The position numbers and the translations under genes are program-made. Of a stretch of DNA of 64,000 bases, positions 52,324-62,000 are shown piece by piece. The stretch spans positions 1-64,000 of the forward strand of contig NZ_VBSN01000071.1 of assembly GCF_006149045.1 (NCBI RefSeq), given 5' to 3'. The notes below the pieces were generated by a model. The model worked only from the letters and a program-made list of their open reading frames with translations, did no database searches and was not told the DNA's origin. Within the stretch, counting starts at the first letter, position 1. Each line of letters starts with the position of its first letter. This stretch comes from Dyadobacter flavalbus. Lineage in GTDB: Bacteria; Bacteroidota; Bacteroidia; Cytophagales; Spirosomataceae.

Positions 52324-53505
52324 TTAGTTTTTAAACAGGAGCGGCGCAAATTCGTGCAGGCACCGGCGCCATGTATGCCATTCGTGAAAGGTGCCCGGCG
52401 ACTCATAGTAACTGGACTTTATGCCAAGCCCTTCCAGCTTTTTGCGGGTGTCTGTTGCCATTTTGGTAAATGGTTTTTCTTCGCTTCCGGCACCAAACCA
52501 TAAAACTTTTACCCGTTTGTTGAATGCATTTGCATCCGAAAAGGCACCGTTCAATGCTGTTTTCGGGTCGGCAAGGATTTCGTCAAAAATGGCCCCGCTG
52601 AAAAAACCGTAATGTGAAAAAAGGTCAGCGTGCTTGACGCCGATCAGCATCGTCTGCAGTCCGCCCATGGAAAGTCCGGCCATCGCCCGGTTTTCGCGGC
52701 CCGGCAGCACGCGATAGGTTTTTTCCATCGTCGGGATAATTTCTTTAAGATAAACCTCTTCCAGTGTAGCCGCCCTGCGCGCCATTTCCGCCCGGGTGTT
52801 TGTGGTCGGAGCCGTTTCGCCTTTGGGAACTGCATATCCGTTATCCATCACAACAAGCATGGGCGTAGCTTTTTTACCGGCAATCAGATTATCCAGAATA
52901 GCGTTCATATGTCCCTGCATGGACCAGCCGCGTTCATTTTCGCCGGCACCGTGCAGCAGATATAGAACCGGGTATTTTTTATTTGGTGAAGCATCGTAGC
53001 CCGGCGGAGTATATACAAAAGCCCGGCGCCATTTGCCCGTAATTTCCGAATAATACCATTGCTCGCGCACGACGCCGTGCGGCACGTTTTTAAGCAGATA
53101 AAAATCTTCATTTGCAGCCGGAATTTCTATACCGCCTGTAGGTCGTCCGTAGCCAAGATAGGCATCGCTGCCCGGATCGTTCACGCGCACGCCATCCACG
53201 ACAAACCAGTAATAATGAAAACCCGGCCCGGCGGACGGAATAATGCCGTTCCAGTTTCCTTCTGAATCTTTCACCAGATCCAGCGGATCTTTCTGCAGTC
53301 CGTCGCCGCCCTGCACCTGCACTTTTACAGCATCCGGAGCTTTCAGACGGACCATTACACGGTTATCGCCGGAGATTTTCGGATACTCCACGCCGGACAG
53401 GTTGGACGCTGCCGGACGGAACTCGTCGGTACTCGTCTGTGCGCAGGCCAGCTTTGAAATGAAAGCGCCAAGAAGCAGGCAAAGCAGGAAAATGTTTCTG
53501 TTCAT
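52324..53505 (-). CDS. Secreted esterase with N-terminal CBM48-like domain (enterochelin-esterase-like)
   Basis: A 393-residue protein starting at ATG 53505 (MNRNIFLLCLLLGAFISKLACAQ), a good signal peptide. A glycogen-binding/immunoglobulin-like domain (about 25-130: VMVRLKAPDAVKVQVQGGDG, WNGIIPSAGPGFHYYWFVVDGVRV) precedes an alpha/beta-hydrolase domain with VLYLLHGAGENERGW and nucleophile Ser279 in AGLSMGGLQ; the His is in TFHEWHTWR. This layout is typical of feruloyl/acetyl-xylan esterases and Fes-like hydrolases in polysaccharide degraders. Substrate unknown. Confidence 0.9.
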   Translation of the reverse strand: MNRNIFLLCLLLGAFISKLACAQTSTDEFRPAASNLSGVEYPKISGDNRVMVRLKAPDAVKVQVQGGDGLQKDPLDLVKDSEGNWNGIIPSAGPGFHYYWFVVDGVRVNDPGSDAYLGYGRPTGGIEIPAANEDFYLLKNVPHGVVREQWYYSEITGKWRRAFVYTPPGYDASPNKKYPVLYLLHGAGENERGWSMQGHMNAILDNLIAGKKATPMLVVMDNGYAVPKGETAPTTNTRAEMARRAATLEEVYLKEIIPTMEKTYRVLPGRENRAMAGLSMGGLQTMLIGVKHADLFSHYGFFSGAIFDEILADPKTALNGAFSDANAFNKRVKVLWFGAGSEEKPFTKMATDTRKKLEGLGIKSSYYESPGTFHEWHTWRRCLHEFAPLLFKN

Positions 53506-53865
53506 AGTAAAATGGTTACTGAATTTCCGCATCCGCACAAGCAGAACATTATGTTTCAGGTACGTGCTATGTAAAGGAAGCCTGCATGGTTTTCTACCAG
53601 CTTGCCGTCTTACGAAGTTTTCCCAGAATGGCTTTCAAGCTGAACAAAATGCATATGGAAATTCAGCAGGACAGGCGGAATGATCAATAAATCAGCTGTA
53701 TAAGTAGAAAAGCCCTTTTCTTTCCTTGATTCCATAAAATGGAAGTCTGGCGCACACCTGTCCGCGCCTTTCTGAAAAGTATAAAGAATAAGAAGTGAGG
53801 CAATGATTTCAATTTACGTTCCGGTAACTGCGGTTTGATTTGGTAAACTTTTAATCATTCTGAAA
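53506..53865. other. 360-bp divergent region
   Basis: No gene or repeat seen. A weak promoter-like TTGATTTG lies at 53835-53842 before the DUF4249 gene, without a recognisable -33 box. Confidence 0.5.
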
Positions 53866-54990
53866 ATGAAATTTTACATTGCATCCGCATTGTTCATGCT
53901 GCTGCTTTTCATGGACGGCTGTATAGAACCTTTTTCTCCGCCGGAAGTGAATTCAGATGAAAGTCATCTGGTCGTTGACGGATTTTTCAATGTCAGCGGA
54001 ACGGATACCAGCCGGATCGAACTGCGGAGAACGCAGAATATAAACCAGAATACGCAGCCGGTGACTGAAACCGGTGCCACGGTTGTCGTTGAACAGGAAG
54101 AGGGCGAGATGTATCTTTTCACCGAATCCGGAAACGGGGTTTATGTGCTGCCGCCCAGAAAATATAACACGGCCCTGCAATACCGGATCCGCATTAAAAC
54201 CCGAAACGGACAGGAATACCTTTCCGAATACGTCACCGTAAGCCGGACGCCTGCCATCGACAGCGTTACTTACAAGCTGGACGCCTTTCAGAACGCCATG
54301 ATGTTTTATGTCAATACGCATGATGCGCAGAACCATACGCAGTTTTACCGCTGGAAATTTGAGGAAACCTGGGAATATGAAGCAACGTATTATTCCGCGC
54401 TGGAAGTAGTGAACAATGCAGTAGTGCTTCGGAAAGATAACATCAATTCATGCTGGAGCCATAAAAAGTCGGGCAGTATTTTGCTGGGCAGTACGGTCAG
54501 GTTAAGCGACGATATCATTAAAAACCTTCCGCTGAACACGGTGCCGGTCTCGACCAACAAACTTTACATCAAATACAGCTTGCTGGTCAGGCAATATGGT
54601 TTGTCGCAAAAGGCATTTGAATACTGGACTGACCTTGCCAAAACGACGCAGGGAACCGGAAGTCTTTTTGATCCGCAGCCTTCGCAGGTTACGGGAAATA
54701 TAAAAAATATTGCAGATTCCAAAGAGCCCGTTTTTGGCTATTTCAGCGCCGCAACGGAAGAAACCCGACGGTTAACAATTACACCGCATCTGGGCATATT
54801 TCCAAGATGTACCGAACCCGACACCCTTCCAATTGCATGCGGCGGACGTGACGAAGAGTGTGCATTGAACACAACCAAATTGCTGCTTACTTACTGGGGC
54901 CCCCGTGCTGATTCGGTGCTGGTAGCCTCTTCCGAATGTACCGATTGCAGGACAAACGGCGGAACCACCGAAAGGCCGTCATTCTGGTGA
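53866..54990 (+). CDS. DUF4249 lipoprotein
   Basis: A 374-residue outer-membrane-type lipoprotein. Signal MKFYIASALFMLLLFMDGC with lipobox Cys19. Mature part has the DUF4249 features SHLVVDGFFN, GATVVVEQEEGEMYLFTESGNGVYVLPP, YRIRIKTRNGQEYLSEYVTVSRTPAIDSVTYK and a Cys-rich C-terminal region (FPRCTEPDTLPIACGGRDEECALN, SSECTDCRTNGG). These proteins usually sit beside a TonB-dependent receptor as a partner lipoprotein. No such receptor neighbours it here, so it may be an orphan or work with a distant receptor. Confidence 0.87.
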   Translation: MKFYIASALFMLLLFMDGCIEPFSPPEVNSDESHLVVDGFFNVSGTDTSRIELRRTQNINQNTQPVTETGATVVVEQEEGEMYLFTESGNGVYVLPPRKYNTALQYRIRIKTRNGQEYLSEYVTVSRTPAIDSVTYKLDAFQNAMMFYVNTHDAQNHTQFYRWKFEETWEYEATYYSALEVVNNAVVLRKDNINSCWSHKKSGSILLGSTVRLSDDIIKNLPLNTVPVSTNKLYIKYSLLVRQYGLSQKAFEYWTDLAKTTQGTGSLFDPQPSQVTGNIKNIADSKEPVFGYFSAATEETRRLTITPHLGIFPRCTEPDTLPIACGGRDEECALNTTKLLLTYWGPRADSVLVASSECTDCRTNGGTTERPSFW

Positions 54991-55110
54991 TCTCCAAATC
55001 AGGAATGCGGATTTGTTCAAAGCGGTTTGAAGGCTTCTTTTATAAATGAAGAAGAAAATGGATTTAAAATAATTTACCCGTTTTGTCTAAAAACAATGGT
55101 TTTGGAAAAT

Positions 55111-55153
55111 AAAAGAGGAAGCCCGGAACGTTCATCTCCGGGCTTCCTCTTTT
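55111..55153. terminator. Very strong bidirectional terminator
   Basis: A perfect 17-bp stem (55111-55127 with 55137-55153) around a 9-nt loop, with A-run and T-run at the base. It serves the convergent DUF4249 and efflux operons. Confidence 0.95.
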
Positions 55154-55228
55154 GAAGCGTTCGGTAATTTTAAAAGACTCTGCTTAAATCTTTTAAGCCA
55201 AAATTATCCAAAGCGGACTTGCGTTTTC

Positions 55229-56650
55229 CTACTTCCAGCCACCGCCCAGGCTTCGGTATAAATCCACTCTTGCTACCAGTGACTGGCTGCGGATAAAAGC
55301 AAGGTTCAGTTCGGCCTGCAAAGCATTTCCCTGTGCGGTGATCACTTCCAGATAATTGGCCATATCGCTTTGATAAAGCAGCTGTGCGTTGGAAATGGCC
55401 TGCTGCAGAATCGCTACCTGATTATTCGCAATCGTTTCCTGTTCTTTCAGCTTCTGGGTTTGTACCAAAGTATTGGAAACTTCTCCGATTGCATTCAGAA
55501 CGGACTGGCGAAATTCAAGTACCGATTGTTCCCGCTGAATTTTGGCAACTTCCAGGTTGGTTTTCAGTTGTCTTCTTGCAAAAACCGGCCTGGCGATTGT
55601 ACCCGCTGCAATCCCGAACAAAGAACCCGGAATATTGAACCAGTTACTCGACCGGAATGATTCTACACCGCCGCTTGCCGAAATAATCAGCGAAGGGTAC
55701 ATGCTTGCCTGGGCAACGCCCAGTTGCGCATTGGCGATCAGGACAGCCGTTTCAGCTTCGCGGACATCCGGACGGCGGCTTACCAGCGCAGCGGGTACGC
55801 CCGTAGCCAGGCTGTCGCCCGATTCAAAATCCGACAGGCTGACTGTTCTTGCAATGCTCTCGGGCATCTGGCCGGTCAGTATCTGCAGTGCATTTTCCTG
55901 AATGATCATATCCTGTTCCAGTTGAGGAATGAGCAAGGCAATGGATTCCCGCTGTGCTTCGGATTGCTGGATAGAAAGGGAAGTGACTTCGCCGGCATCT
56001 TTCAGCAGCCGGGTGATTTTCAGCGTATTGTCGCTCAGTTCAAGGTTGCTTCTGGCAATCTGCAGTTGCTTGTCAAGCATCAGTAAATTGAAAAAACCTT
56101 TTGCTATATCCGCTACGAGTCTAGTTTTCAGTGCTTTGCTTGCTTCGTAGGTTTGCAGGTACTGACCCAGCGTAGCCTGCTTCTGGCTGCGGATTTTGCC
56201 CCAGATGTCGGCTTCCCAGCTCAGGGTTACGCCTGCAATGTAGTTTTCAATGTGTTTGGAACCCAGAAAATTGCTTGCGCTGATCCCGTTCAGGCTGTTG
56301 CTCGACGGGCGGTTGTATTGTCCGGTTACCTGTAAGTCGAGCCGTGGAAATTGCAGGAATTTCGCCTGTTTCACTTGTTGCTGCGCAATATCAATGCGTT
56401 TCAAAGCCAGCTGCAGGTCGTAATTGTACGTAATCCCGCGTTCAATAAGCCTTTGTAAAGTGGTATCCGGAAAGAAGTTTTTCCACTCGATATCGGCCAG
56501 CGTCGCAGTGTCGGCAAATGTGGCGTTGCGGTACTGCGTTGGGAGGCTGAGCTCCGGTTGCTTGTAATCCCTGGTTACTTTGCAGGAGGAAATAACCATT
56601 ATCAGCAGCACAAAACCCAGCAAATACGGAATATCTGTTTTGTTTTTCAT
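55229..56650 (-). CDS. Outer-membrane efflux lipoprotein (TolC/OprM, NodT family)
   Basis: A 473-residue protein. Signal ends at lipobox ISSC with Cys23. Two repeats of the outer-membrane-factor helix-barrel pattern: LADIEWKNFFPDTTLQRLIERGITYNYDLQLALKRIDIAQQQV and RRPDVREAETAVLIANAQLGVAQASMYPSLIISASGG. It forms the exit duct of the RND pump. Last gene of the efflux operon, 48 bp after the pump gene, with the terminator at 55111-55153. Confidence 0.93.
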   Translation of the reverse strand: MKNKTDIPYLLGFVLLIMVISSCKVTRDYKQPELSLPTQYRNATFADTATLADIEWKNFFPDTTLQRLIERGITYNYDLQLALKRIDIAQQQVKQAKFLQFPRLDLQVTGQYNRPSSNSLNGISASNFLGSKHIENYIAGVTLSWEADIWGKIRSQKQATLGQYLQTYEASKALKTRLVADIAKGFFNLLMLDKQLQIARSNLELSDNTLKITRLLKDAGEVTSLSIQQSEAQRESIALLIPQLEQDMIIQENALQILTGQMPESIARTVSLSDFESGDSLATGVPAALVSRRPDVREAETAVLIANAQLGVAQASMYPSLIISASGGVESFRSSNWFNIPGSLFGIAAGTIARPVFARRQLKTNLEVAKIQREQSVLEFRQSVLNAIGEVSNTLVQTQKLKEQETIANNQVAILQQAISNAQLLYQSDMANYLEVITAQGNALQAELNLAFIRSQSLVARVDLYRSLGGGWK

Positions 56651-56698
56651 GAATATGTTTCTAACTATTTTAAATCGTCGCCTTGATGAGTGGAGGTT

Positions 56699-59600
56699 TT
56701 AATTAACAAGCTCTTCTTTCACCAGTTCCTTCGGCTTGCCGGCTACTTTTTCCTGTAAATACTGGAAAATAGCATACAGTACCGGAATCACGAATATGCC
56801 GAAGATCACACCCGTCAGCATCCCGCCGACTGCACCCGTACCGATCGAGCGGTTACCCAGAGCGGAGCCGCCGGTGGCACGCATCAATGGAATCAGACCC
56901 ACGATGAAGGCGAATGAAGTCATCAGGATCGGCCGGAGACGCAGCCGCGATGCTTCCAGCGCAGATGCCACGATGGACATTCCTGCATGACGGCGCTGCA
57001 CGGCGTATTCAATGATCAGGATTGCATTTTTGGCCAGCAATCCGATGAGCATGATCAGTCCGACCTGTACATAAATATTGTTTTCAATTCCCGCAAGATT
57101 GATAAACAGCATTACACCGAAAACACCCAGCGGAATGGTCAGGATGACGGCAAAAGGCAGAATGTAGCTTTCATACTGCGCCGCCAGAAGGAAATACACG
57201 AACACCAGGCTGAGTACAAAAATCAAGAGAATCTGCGAACCGGCGTTGATTTCCTCGCGTGTCATGCCGGTCCATTCGGTGCGGTAATTATTGGGAAGTA
57301 CCTCGGCGGCAGTTTCCTTCACGGCCCGGATCGCGTCGCCCGTGCTGTAACCCGGTTTCGGCGTTCCGTTGATCACGACGGCATTATAAAGGTTGTTTCT
57401 CGTAACGGTTTCGGGGCCGAATACCCTTTTGAGCGTTACAAGCGAATTGGCAGGCACCATTTCACCCTGCGTATTTTTGACATAAATATTGTTCAGCGAC
57501 GACGGATCTGCACGGTAGGAAGCATCGGCCTGCGCCATTACCCGGTAATATTTACCAAAACGGTTGAAATCCGAAACAAAGCTGCTGCCGTAATAAATCT
57601 GAAGAGTCTGAAGCAGTTCGTTGACGGGTACGTTGAGCTGTTTTGCCTTGGCATTGTCAACTTCCAGCATGTATTGCGGATTGCCCGTTGCAAAGGTTGT
57701 GAACGCATAGGCTATTTCCTTTTTCTTCATCAGGGCACCCAGAAACTGGTTGGTTGTCGCGCTCAGCTTTTCCAGCGATCCGTTTCCGCGGTCCTGAAGC
57801 ATGAATTCAAATCCGCTGACGTTACCGAATCCGTCCACGGTCGGAAAGGTAAAAAAGAATGCGTTGGCGTCGTTGACTGCCCGAACTTTCTGAGACATCA
57901 TCCCCACGATCTGATCAAAATCCTGAACATCCCCGCGTTCGGCCTTGGGCTTCATCCGGATAAAACCGACACCATAAGGCGATGCATTGGAATTGGAAAT
58001 GATGTTCATTCCTTCCACAACATAGCGCTGCTCGGCAATCGGCGAATTTTTTACAATGCTGTCGACTTGTGCCATGGCCTTGTGCGTACGGTCCAGCGAG
58101 CTGCCCGGAGGCGTGTTGAGCGCATACAGCAGAAAGCCCTGATCTTCTGTCGGGATAAAACCGGTTGGTGTTTTCAATGTCAGCCAGACTGTAGTACCCG
58201 TAATAATCAGCAAACCGAAAACAGTAACCCATTTACGACGGATCAGGAACTGAAGACTTTTGACATACTTGTCGGTCATTGCCTGGAAACCGGTGTTGAA
58301 CGCTGCGAAGAACCTGGCTGAAAAACCTTTGCGTCCATGGTGACCGTTTTCGTCCGTATGCGGGTTTTTTAGAAACAATGCACAAAGTGCAGGGCTGAGT
58401 GTCAAGGCGTTCAGTGCCGAAATCAAAATAGCGATGGCGAGCGTAAATGCAAACTGCCGGTAAAATACCCCTGCGGGGCCCTGCATGAATCCAACCGGAA
58501 TAAATACTGCGGCCATAACCAGCGTAATGGAAATAATCGCGCCGGAAATTTCATTCATGGATTCCATCGTGGCAGGCCGCGCCGGCAAGTGCGTGAGCTC
58601 CATTTTGGAATGCACAGCCTCGACTACGACAATCGCATCATCGACGACAATTCCGATGGCAAGTACCAAAGCAAAAAGCGTAAGGAAGTTGATTGTAAAT
58701 CCAAACAGCTGCATGAAGAAAAACGTACCGACGATGGCCACAGGCACGGCAATGGCCGGAATAAGCGTAGACCGGAAATCCTGCAAAAAGATGAACACAA
58801 CAATAAACACGAGCACAAAAGCTTCCAGCAACGTGCTGCGAACCTGACCGATGGAATCATCCAGAAAATCTTTGGAGTTATACATAATGGTCGTTTTCAC
58901 ACCTTTGGGCAACGATTTTGAAAAGTCGTCGAGCAAGGCTTCTGCCTGAATCAGGATTTCGTTTGCATTAGTTCCGGCGGTCTGGAAAACGGCAACACCG
59001 GATGAAGCGTCCCCGTTCAGCTTGCCGTTGGAAGAATAGGTATAGGAACCGAATTCAACCCGCGCCAGATCTTTCAGACGGATGACGGAACCGTCGCTGT
59101 TGGCTTTGATAATGATATCTTCATACTCCTTGTTCTGCGTCAGTTTTCCTTTGTATTTCAGTACATATTCAAAAACTTCCTTGCTGTTCTCGCCCAGACG
59201 GCCCGGTGCGGTTTCGAGGCTCTGCTCACGGATTGCACCCGTTACTTCCTGAGGCGACAAACCGTATGCGGCGAGGCGATCCGGTTTCAGCCAGATGCGC
59301 ATGGAGTAGTCACGCGTCCCGAAAGGCTGCGCCTGTCCGACCCCGGGTATACGCTGCAACTGCGGCACGAGGTTGATCTTGATATAGTTCAGCAAAAAGG
59401 TTTCATCATAAGTGCTGTCTTCACTCGACAACGCCACGAACATGATGATGCTGTTCTGCTGTTTTTGAGTGGAAATACCCGCCTGCACAACTTCCTGCGG
59501 AATCTGGCTGACCGCTTTGGAAACACGGTTCTGAACGTTCACAGCCGCAATGTCCGGATCGGTACCCTGTTTGAAATAGACGTTTAAAGCCATTGTTCCG

Positions 59601-59854
59601 TCATTATTGGAAGAGGAAGTCATGTAAGTCATGTTTTCCACACCGTTTACGGCTTCTTCAATCGGCGTCGCCACTGCGCGCGCCACAACTTCTGCGTTCG
59701 CTCCCGGATATACGGCCGTCACCTGAACGGTAGGAGGGGCAATGTCGGGGAATTTGGTAATGGGCAAAGTGGTGAGCGAAATGATCCCGAGCAGTAATAT
59801 CAGGATCGAGATAACGGTCGAAAGGACGGGCCTTTCAATAAATTTCTGGAACAT
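56699..59854 (-). CDS. RND multidrug efflux permease (HAE-1 family, AcrB/MexB-like)
   Basis: A 1051-residue inner-membrane pump with the twelve-helix RND layout and two large periplasmic loops. Signatures: MFQKFIERPVLSTVISILILLLG at the N terminus, VYPGANAEVVARAVATPIEEAVNGVENM, and the proton-relay pair Asp-Asp in LVLAIGIVVDDAIVVVEAV of helix 4. It exports hydrophobic drugs, dyes, detergents or solvents, driven by protons. It is separated from the adaptor gene by 241 bp that contain a MITE-like element. Confidence 0.97.
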   Translation of the reverse strand: MFQKFIERPVLSTVISILILLLGIISLTTLPITKFPDIAPPTVQVTAVYPGANAEVVARAVATPIEEAVNGVENMTYMTSSSNNDGTMALNVYFKQGTDPDIAAVNVQNRVSKAVSQIPQEVVQAGISTQKQQNSIIMFVALSSEDSTYDETFLLNYIKINLVPQLQRIPGVGQAQPFGTRDYSMRIWLKPDRLAAYGLSPQEVTGAIREQSLETAPGRLGENSKEVFEYVLKYKGKLTQNKEYEDIIIKANSDGSVIRLKDLARVEFGSYTYSSNGKLNGDASSGVAVFQTAGTNANEILIQAEALLDDFSKSLPKGVKTTIMYNSKDFLDDSIGQVRSTLLEAFVLVFIVVFIFLQDFRSTLIPAIAVPVAIVGTFFFMQLFGFTINFLTLFALVLAIGIVVDDAIVVVEAVHSKMELTHLPARPATMESMNEISGAIISITLVMAAVFIPVGFMQGPAGVFYRQFAFTLAIAILISALNALTLSPALCALFLKNPHTDENGHHGRKGFSARFFAAFNTGFQAMTDKYVKSLQFLIRRKWVTVFGLLIITGTTVWLTLKTPTGFIPTEDQGFLLYALNTPPGSSLDRTHKAMAQVDSIVKNSPIAEQRYVVEGMNIISNSNASPYGVGFIRMKPKAERGDVQDFDQIVGMMSQKVRAVNDANAFFFTFPTVDGFGNVSGFEFMLQDRGNGSLEKLSATTNQFLGALMKKKEIAYAFTTFATGNPQYMLEVDNAKAKQLNVPVNELLQTLQIYYGSSFVSDFNRFGKYYRVMAQADASYRADPSSLNNIYVKNTQGEMVPANSLVTLKRVFGPETVTRNNLYNAVVINGTPKPGYSTGDAIRAVKETAAEVLPNNYRTEWTGMTREEINAGSQILLIFVLSLVFVYFLLAAQYESYILPFAVILTIPLGVFGVMLFINLAGIENNIYVQVGLIMLIGLLAKNAILIIEYAVQRRHAGMSIVASALEASRLRLRPILMTSFAFIVGLIPLMRATGGSALGNRSIGTGAVGGMLTGVIFGIFVIPVLYAIFQYLQEKVAGKPKELVKEELVN

Positions 59855-59941
59855 AGAGGTCTTGTTTTACCCCCGGGATGAGGGTAGTTATTAAGTTGTT
59901 TTGTGGTGTTAACAGCCAATGAACGGCTGCGGCTAAATGCA

Positions 59942-60072
59942 TGTCATCCTGAGCGTACAGAGCCAGTAGCCGGTTGCAGGATGCTACTTGCCGGGCACGA
60001 TGCTTCATGAAATGATGCTTTCAGCATTTCGGTTTCGCTCCGGTTTGTAAAACCGGATTGCTCAGGATGACA
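59942..60072. mobile_element. 131-bp MITE-like element between adaptor and pump genes
   Basis: Terminal inverted repeats TGTCATCCTGAGC (59942-59954) and GCTCAGGATGACA (60060-60072) are perfect over 13 bp. Inside is a hairpin of CCGGTTT (60040-60046) with AAACCGG (60050-60056). It has no coding capacity. It matches the widespread interspersed repeat with GTCATCCTGAGC ends known from many bacterial genomes. No clear target-site duplication is visible. Confidence 0.72.
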
Positions 60073-60095
60073 GCAAATATTATATGATCAGCAGG

Positions 60096-61277
60096 TCAGA
60101 TCGGATTGGCGTGCAACAAACTATCCATTGACATGTTCTGAGGCGCAATTGCCATTCCGTCCCTGAGCCTGTCAAGACCGTTGTAAACAATCTTTTCCCC
60201 GGGCTTTAATCCGTTTGAGATCAGATAATAACGGCCGCTTCTGTCAGAAACCGTAACCGGCCGGCCTTCTACCTTGTTGCTATCCAGAACGGTATAAACG
60301 AACACTTTATCCTGCAATTCAAAGGTAGCTTCCTGCGGAATCAGGACCGATTTGACCAGTTCACGAGGAATGCGGATCCTACCGGTATTGCCTGAACGCA
60401 AGAGTCCGTTCACATTCGGGAAAGTGGCACGGAAGTTGATAGCGCCCATGGTTTTGTCAAACTGGCCTTCCACGATTTCCACTTTGCCTTTCTGCGGATA
60501 CACACTGTTATCGGCCAGCAGAAGCTCCACCGGAGGAATTTGTCTGATTTTCTGTTCAACCGTGTTGCCCGGAAACTGGTTTTTGAATTGAAGAAAATCC
60601 AGCTCGCTCATGGAAAAATAGACGTGGATTTCTTTGGTTTCAGAAAGGACCGTAAGCGGCTGCATGGTGCCTTTCCCAACCAGACTGCCTGTTTTAAAGG
60701 GAATGGTTCCGATATAACCATCTGCCGGCGCTTTGATGGAAGTATAGCCGAGGTTGATTTTGGCGGCATCTACAGCAGCCTGCGCCTGTGCTACATTTGC
60801 TTTTGCCGCATCCTGAGCAGCTTTCGCCGATTTCAGCTGTACATCCGAAACGACATTGTTGGTCACCAGTGGAGTAAGTTTATCGACATTGATGGCAGCA
60901 CTTTCCAGTGCCGCTTTTGCTGATTGCAGGATTGCAGTGGCATTATTCAGCTGCTCGGCGTACGGACGGGGATCAATATGGAACAAAACCTGTCCTTTGT
61001 GCACGTAGGCACCTTCATCTACCGAAATCCTGTCCAGATAACCGTCGACCTGCGGCCTGATCTCGATGTCACGGCTGCCCTCGATGGAGGCTGTAAATTC
61101 TCTGTGTGCTGTGACCTGATGGTCGCTTACGGTCAGGACGGGCAAAGATTGCGCGGGCGGCGCGGAGGCAGGCGCATCGGCATTGGAAGCGCCGCAACTA
61201 TAAATAACTGCGGAAACGGTTACAAGTAAAAGTAGTGCAATAAGCCTTTGTTTTGATTTTAAATGGATCCTTTTCAT
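60096..61277 (-). CDS. RND periplasmic adaptor (membrane fusion protein)
   Basis: A 393-residue lipoprotein: signal MKRIHLKSKQRLIALLLLVTVSAVIYSCG with lipobox Cys28. HlyD/AcrA features are IRPQVDGYLDRISVDEGAYVHKGQVLFHIDPRPY (lipoyl-type), a helical hairpin (about 115-175), then beta-barrel ASIKAPADGYIGTIPFKTGSLV-type sequence and a membrane-proximal domain. It joins pump and outer-membrane duct. It is the first structural gene, 93 bp after tetR. Confidence 0.95.
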   Translation of the reverse strand: MKRIHLKSKQRLIALLLLVTVSAVIYSCGASNADAPASAPPAQSLPVLTVSDHQVTAHREFTASIEGSRDIEIRPQVDGYLDRISVDEGAYVHKGQVLFHIDPRPYAEQLNNATAILQSAKAALESAAINVDKLTPLVTNNVVSDVQLKSAKAAQDAAKANVAQAQAAVDAAKINLGYTSIKAPADGYIGTIPFKTGSLVGKGTMQPLTVLSETKEIHVYFSMSELDFLQFKNQFPGNTVEQKIRQIPPVELLLADNSVYPQKGKVEIVEGQFDKTMGAINFRATFPNVNGLLRSGNTGRIRIPRELVKSVLIPQEATFELQDKVFVYTVLDSNKVEGRPVTVSDRSGRYYLISNGLKPGEKIVYNGLDRLRDGMAIAPQNMSMDSLLHANPI

Positions 61278-61340
61278 GGATACTGAAGGTCAATTATGGT
61301 GATAAATACTTAATTAAGAAGGGGTAGCGGAGTTATTAAT

Positions 61341-61355
61341 GCTAACACCGTTAGC
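61341..61355. promoter_or_regulatory. TetR operator 1, before the adaptor gene
   Basis: GCTAAC-ACC-GTTAGC, a perfect dyad, 63 bp upstream of the adaptor start. It shares the core CTAAC-N3-GTTAG with operator 2 upstream of tetR. Confidence 0.75.
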
Positions 61356-61370
61356 TTATATGTAAAAAAA

Positions 61371-61970
61371 TTATAAATTTTTAATGAATGCTTCTACGGT
61401 GTCATCCATTACTTTTTTATTCATAGTGGAGTCATCAATGTCGGAACAGCGCATCATTACAATGGAAATCAGCCCGTGCAACACAGACCAGAATGCATAG
61501 ATTTTAAAGCAGGTTTCACTGTCGTCAGATTTCTTGTTTTTTACAATTCCTTCAATGGCTTCCCCGATGTACTTACGAAAACTGTTGAATTCCGGCTTCA
61601 TTTTTCCGGCACCGCAGCAAGGCATGCCCAGGCCGTACATCAGCTGATAGTACTCGGGATTTTTAAAGGCAAAGTTCCAATACGTTTCAGCATGGGCTTT
61701 CAATCGTTCGGTCGGATCGGGATATTTTTTCTTGTTCTTTTCCAGCGACCGTTCCAGTAACCTGAAACCATCCAGAGAAAGTTCAAACAGAATGGCCTCT
61801 TTATTCTCAAAGTGATCGTAAATAACGGGAACGCTGTATTCAATGGCATCCGCTATTTTCCGGATGGACAGCGACTGCCAGCCTTCATCCTTGACCTGTT
61901 GCAAAGCAACAGCCAGAATGGTGGTCCGCATATTCTCTTTCTGCCTGATTCTTCTTTCCAGAATGCCCAT
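61371..61970 (-). CDS. TetR-family repressor of the efflux operon
   Basis: A 199-residue regulator. I choose ATG 61970 (MGILERRIRQKENMRTTIL), because an upstream TTG start would lie inside operator 2 and the -7 box. N-terminal helix-turn-helix LSIRKIADAIEYSVPVIYDHFENKEAILFEL (about 35-65). The ligand-binding half has MYGLGMPCCGAGKMKP with a vicinal Cys pair, possibly a thiol or metal sensor, and is otherwise helical. It is first in the operon and probably represses itself and the pump until an inducer binds. Confidence 0.9.
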   Translation of the reverse strand: MGILERRIRQKENMRTTILAVALQQVKDEGWQSLSIRKIADAIEYSVPVIYDHFENKEAILFELSLDGFRLLERSLEKNKKKYPDPTERLKAHAETYWNFAFKNPEYYQLMYGLGMPCCGAGKMKPEFNSFRKYIGEAIEGIVKNKKSDDSETCFKIYAFWSVLHGLISIVMMRCSDIDDSTMNKKVMDDTVEAFIKNL

Positions 61971-61987
61971 CTTTGATCCAGTTTTAC

Positions 61988-62000
61988 CTAACGGCGTTAG
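61988..62000. promoter_or_regulatory. TetR operator 2, at the tetR promoter
   Basis: CTAAC-GGC-GTTAG, perfect 5-bp arms, immediately next to the -7 box (62001-62008) and 17 bp before the tetR start codon. Bound repressor would cover the transcription start. Confidence 0.75.
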
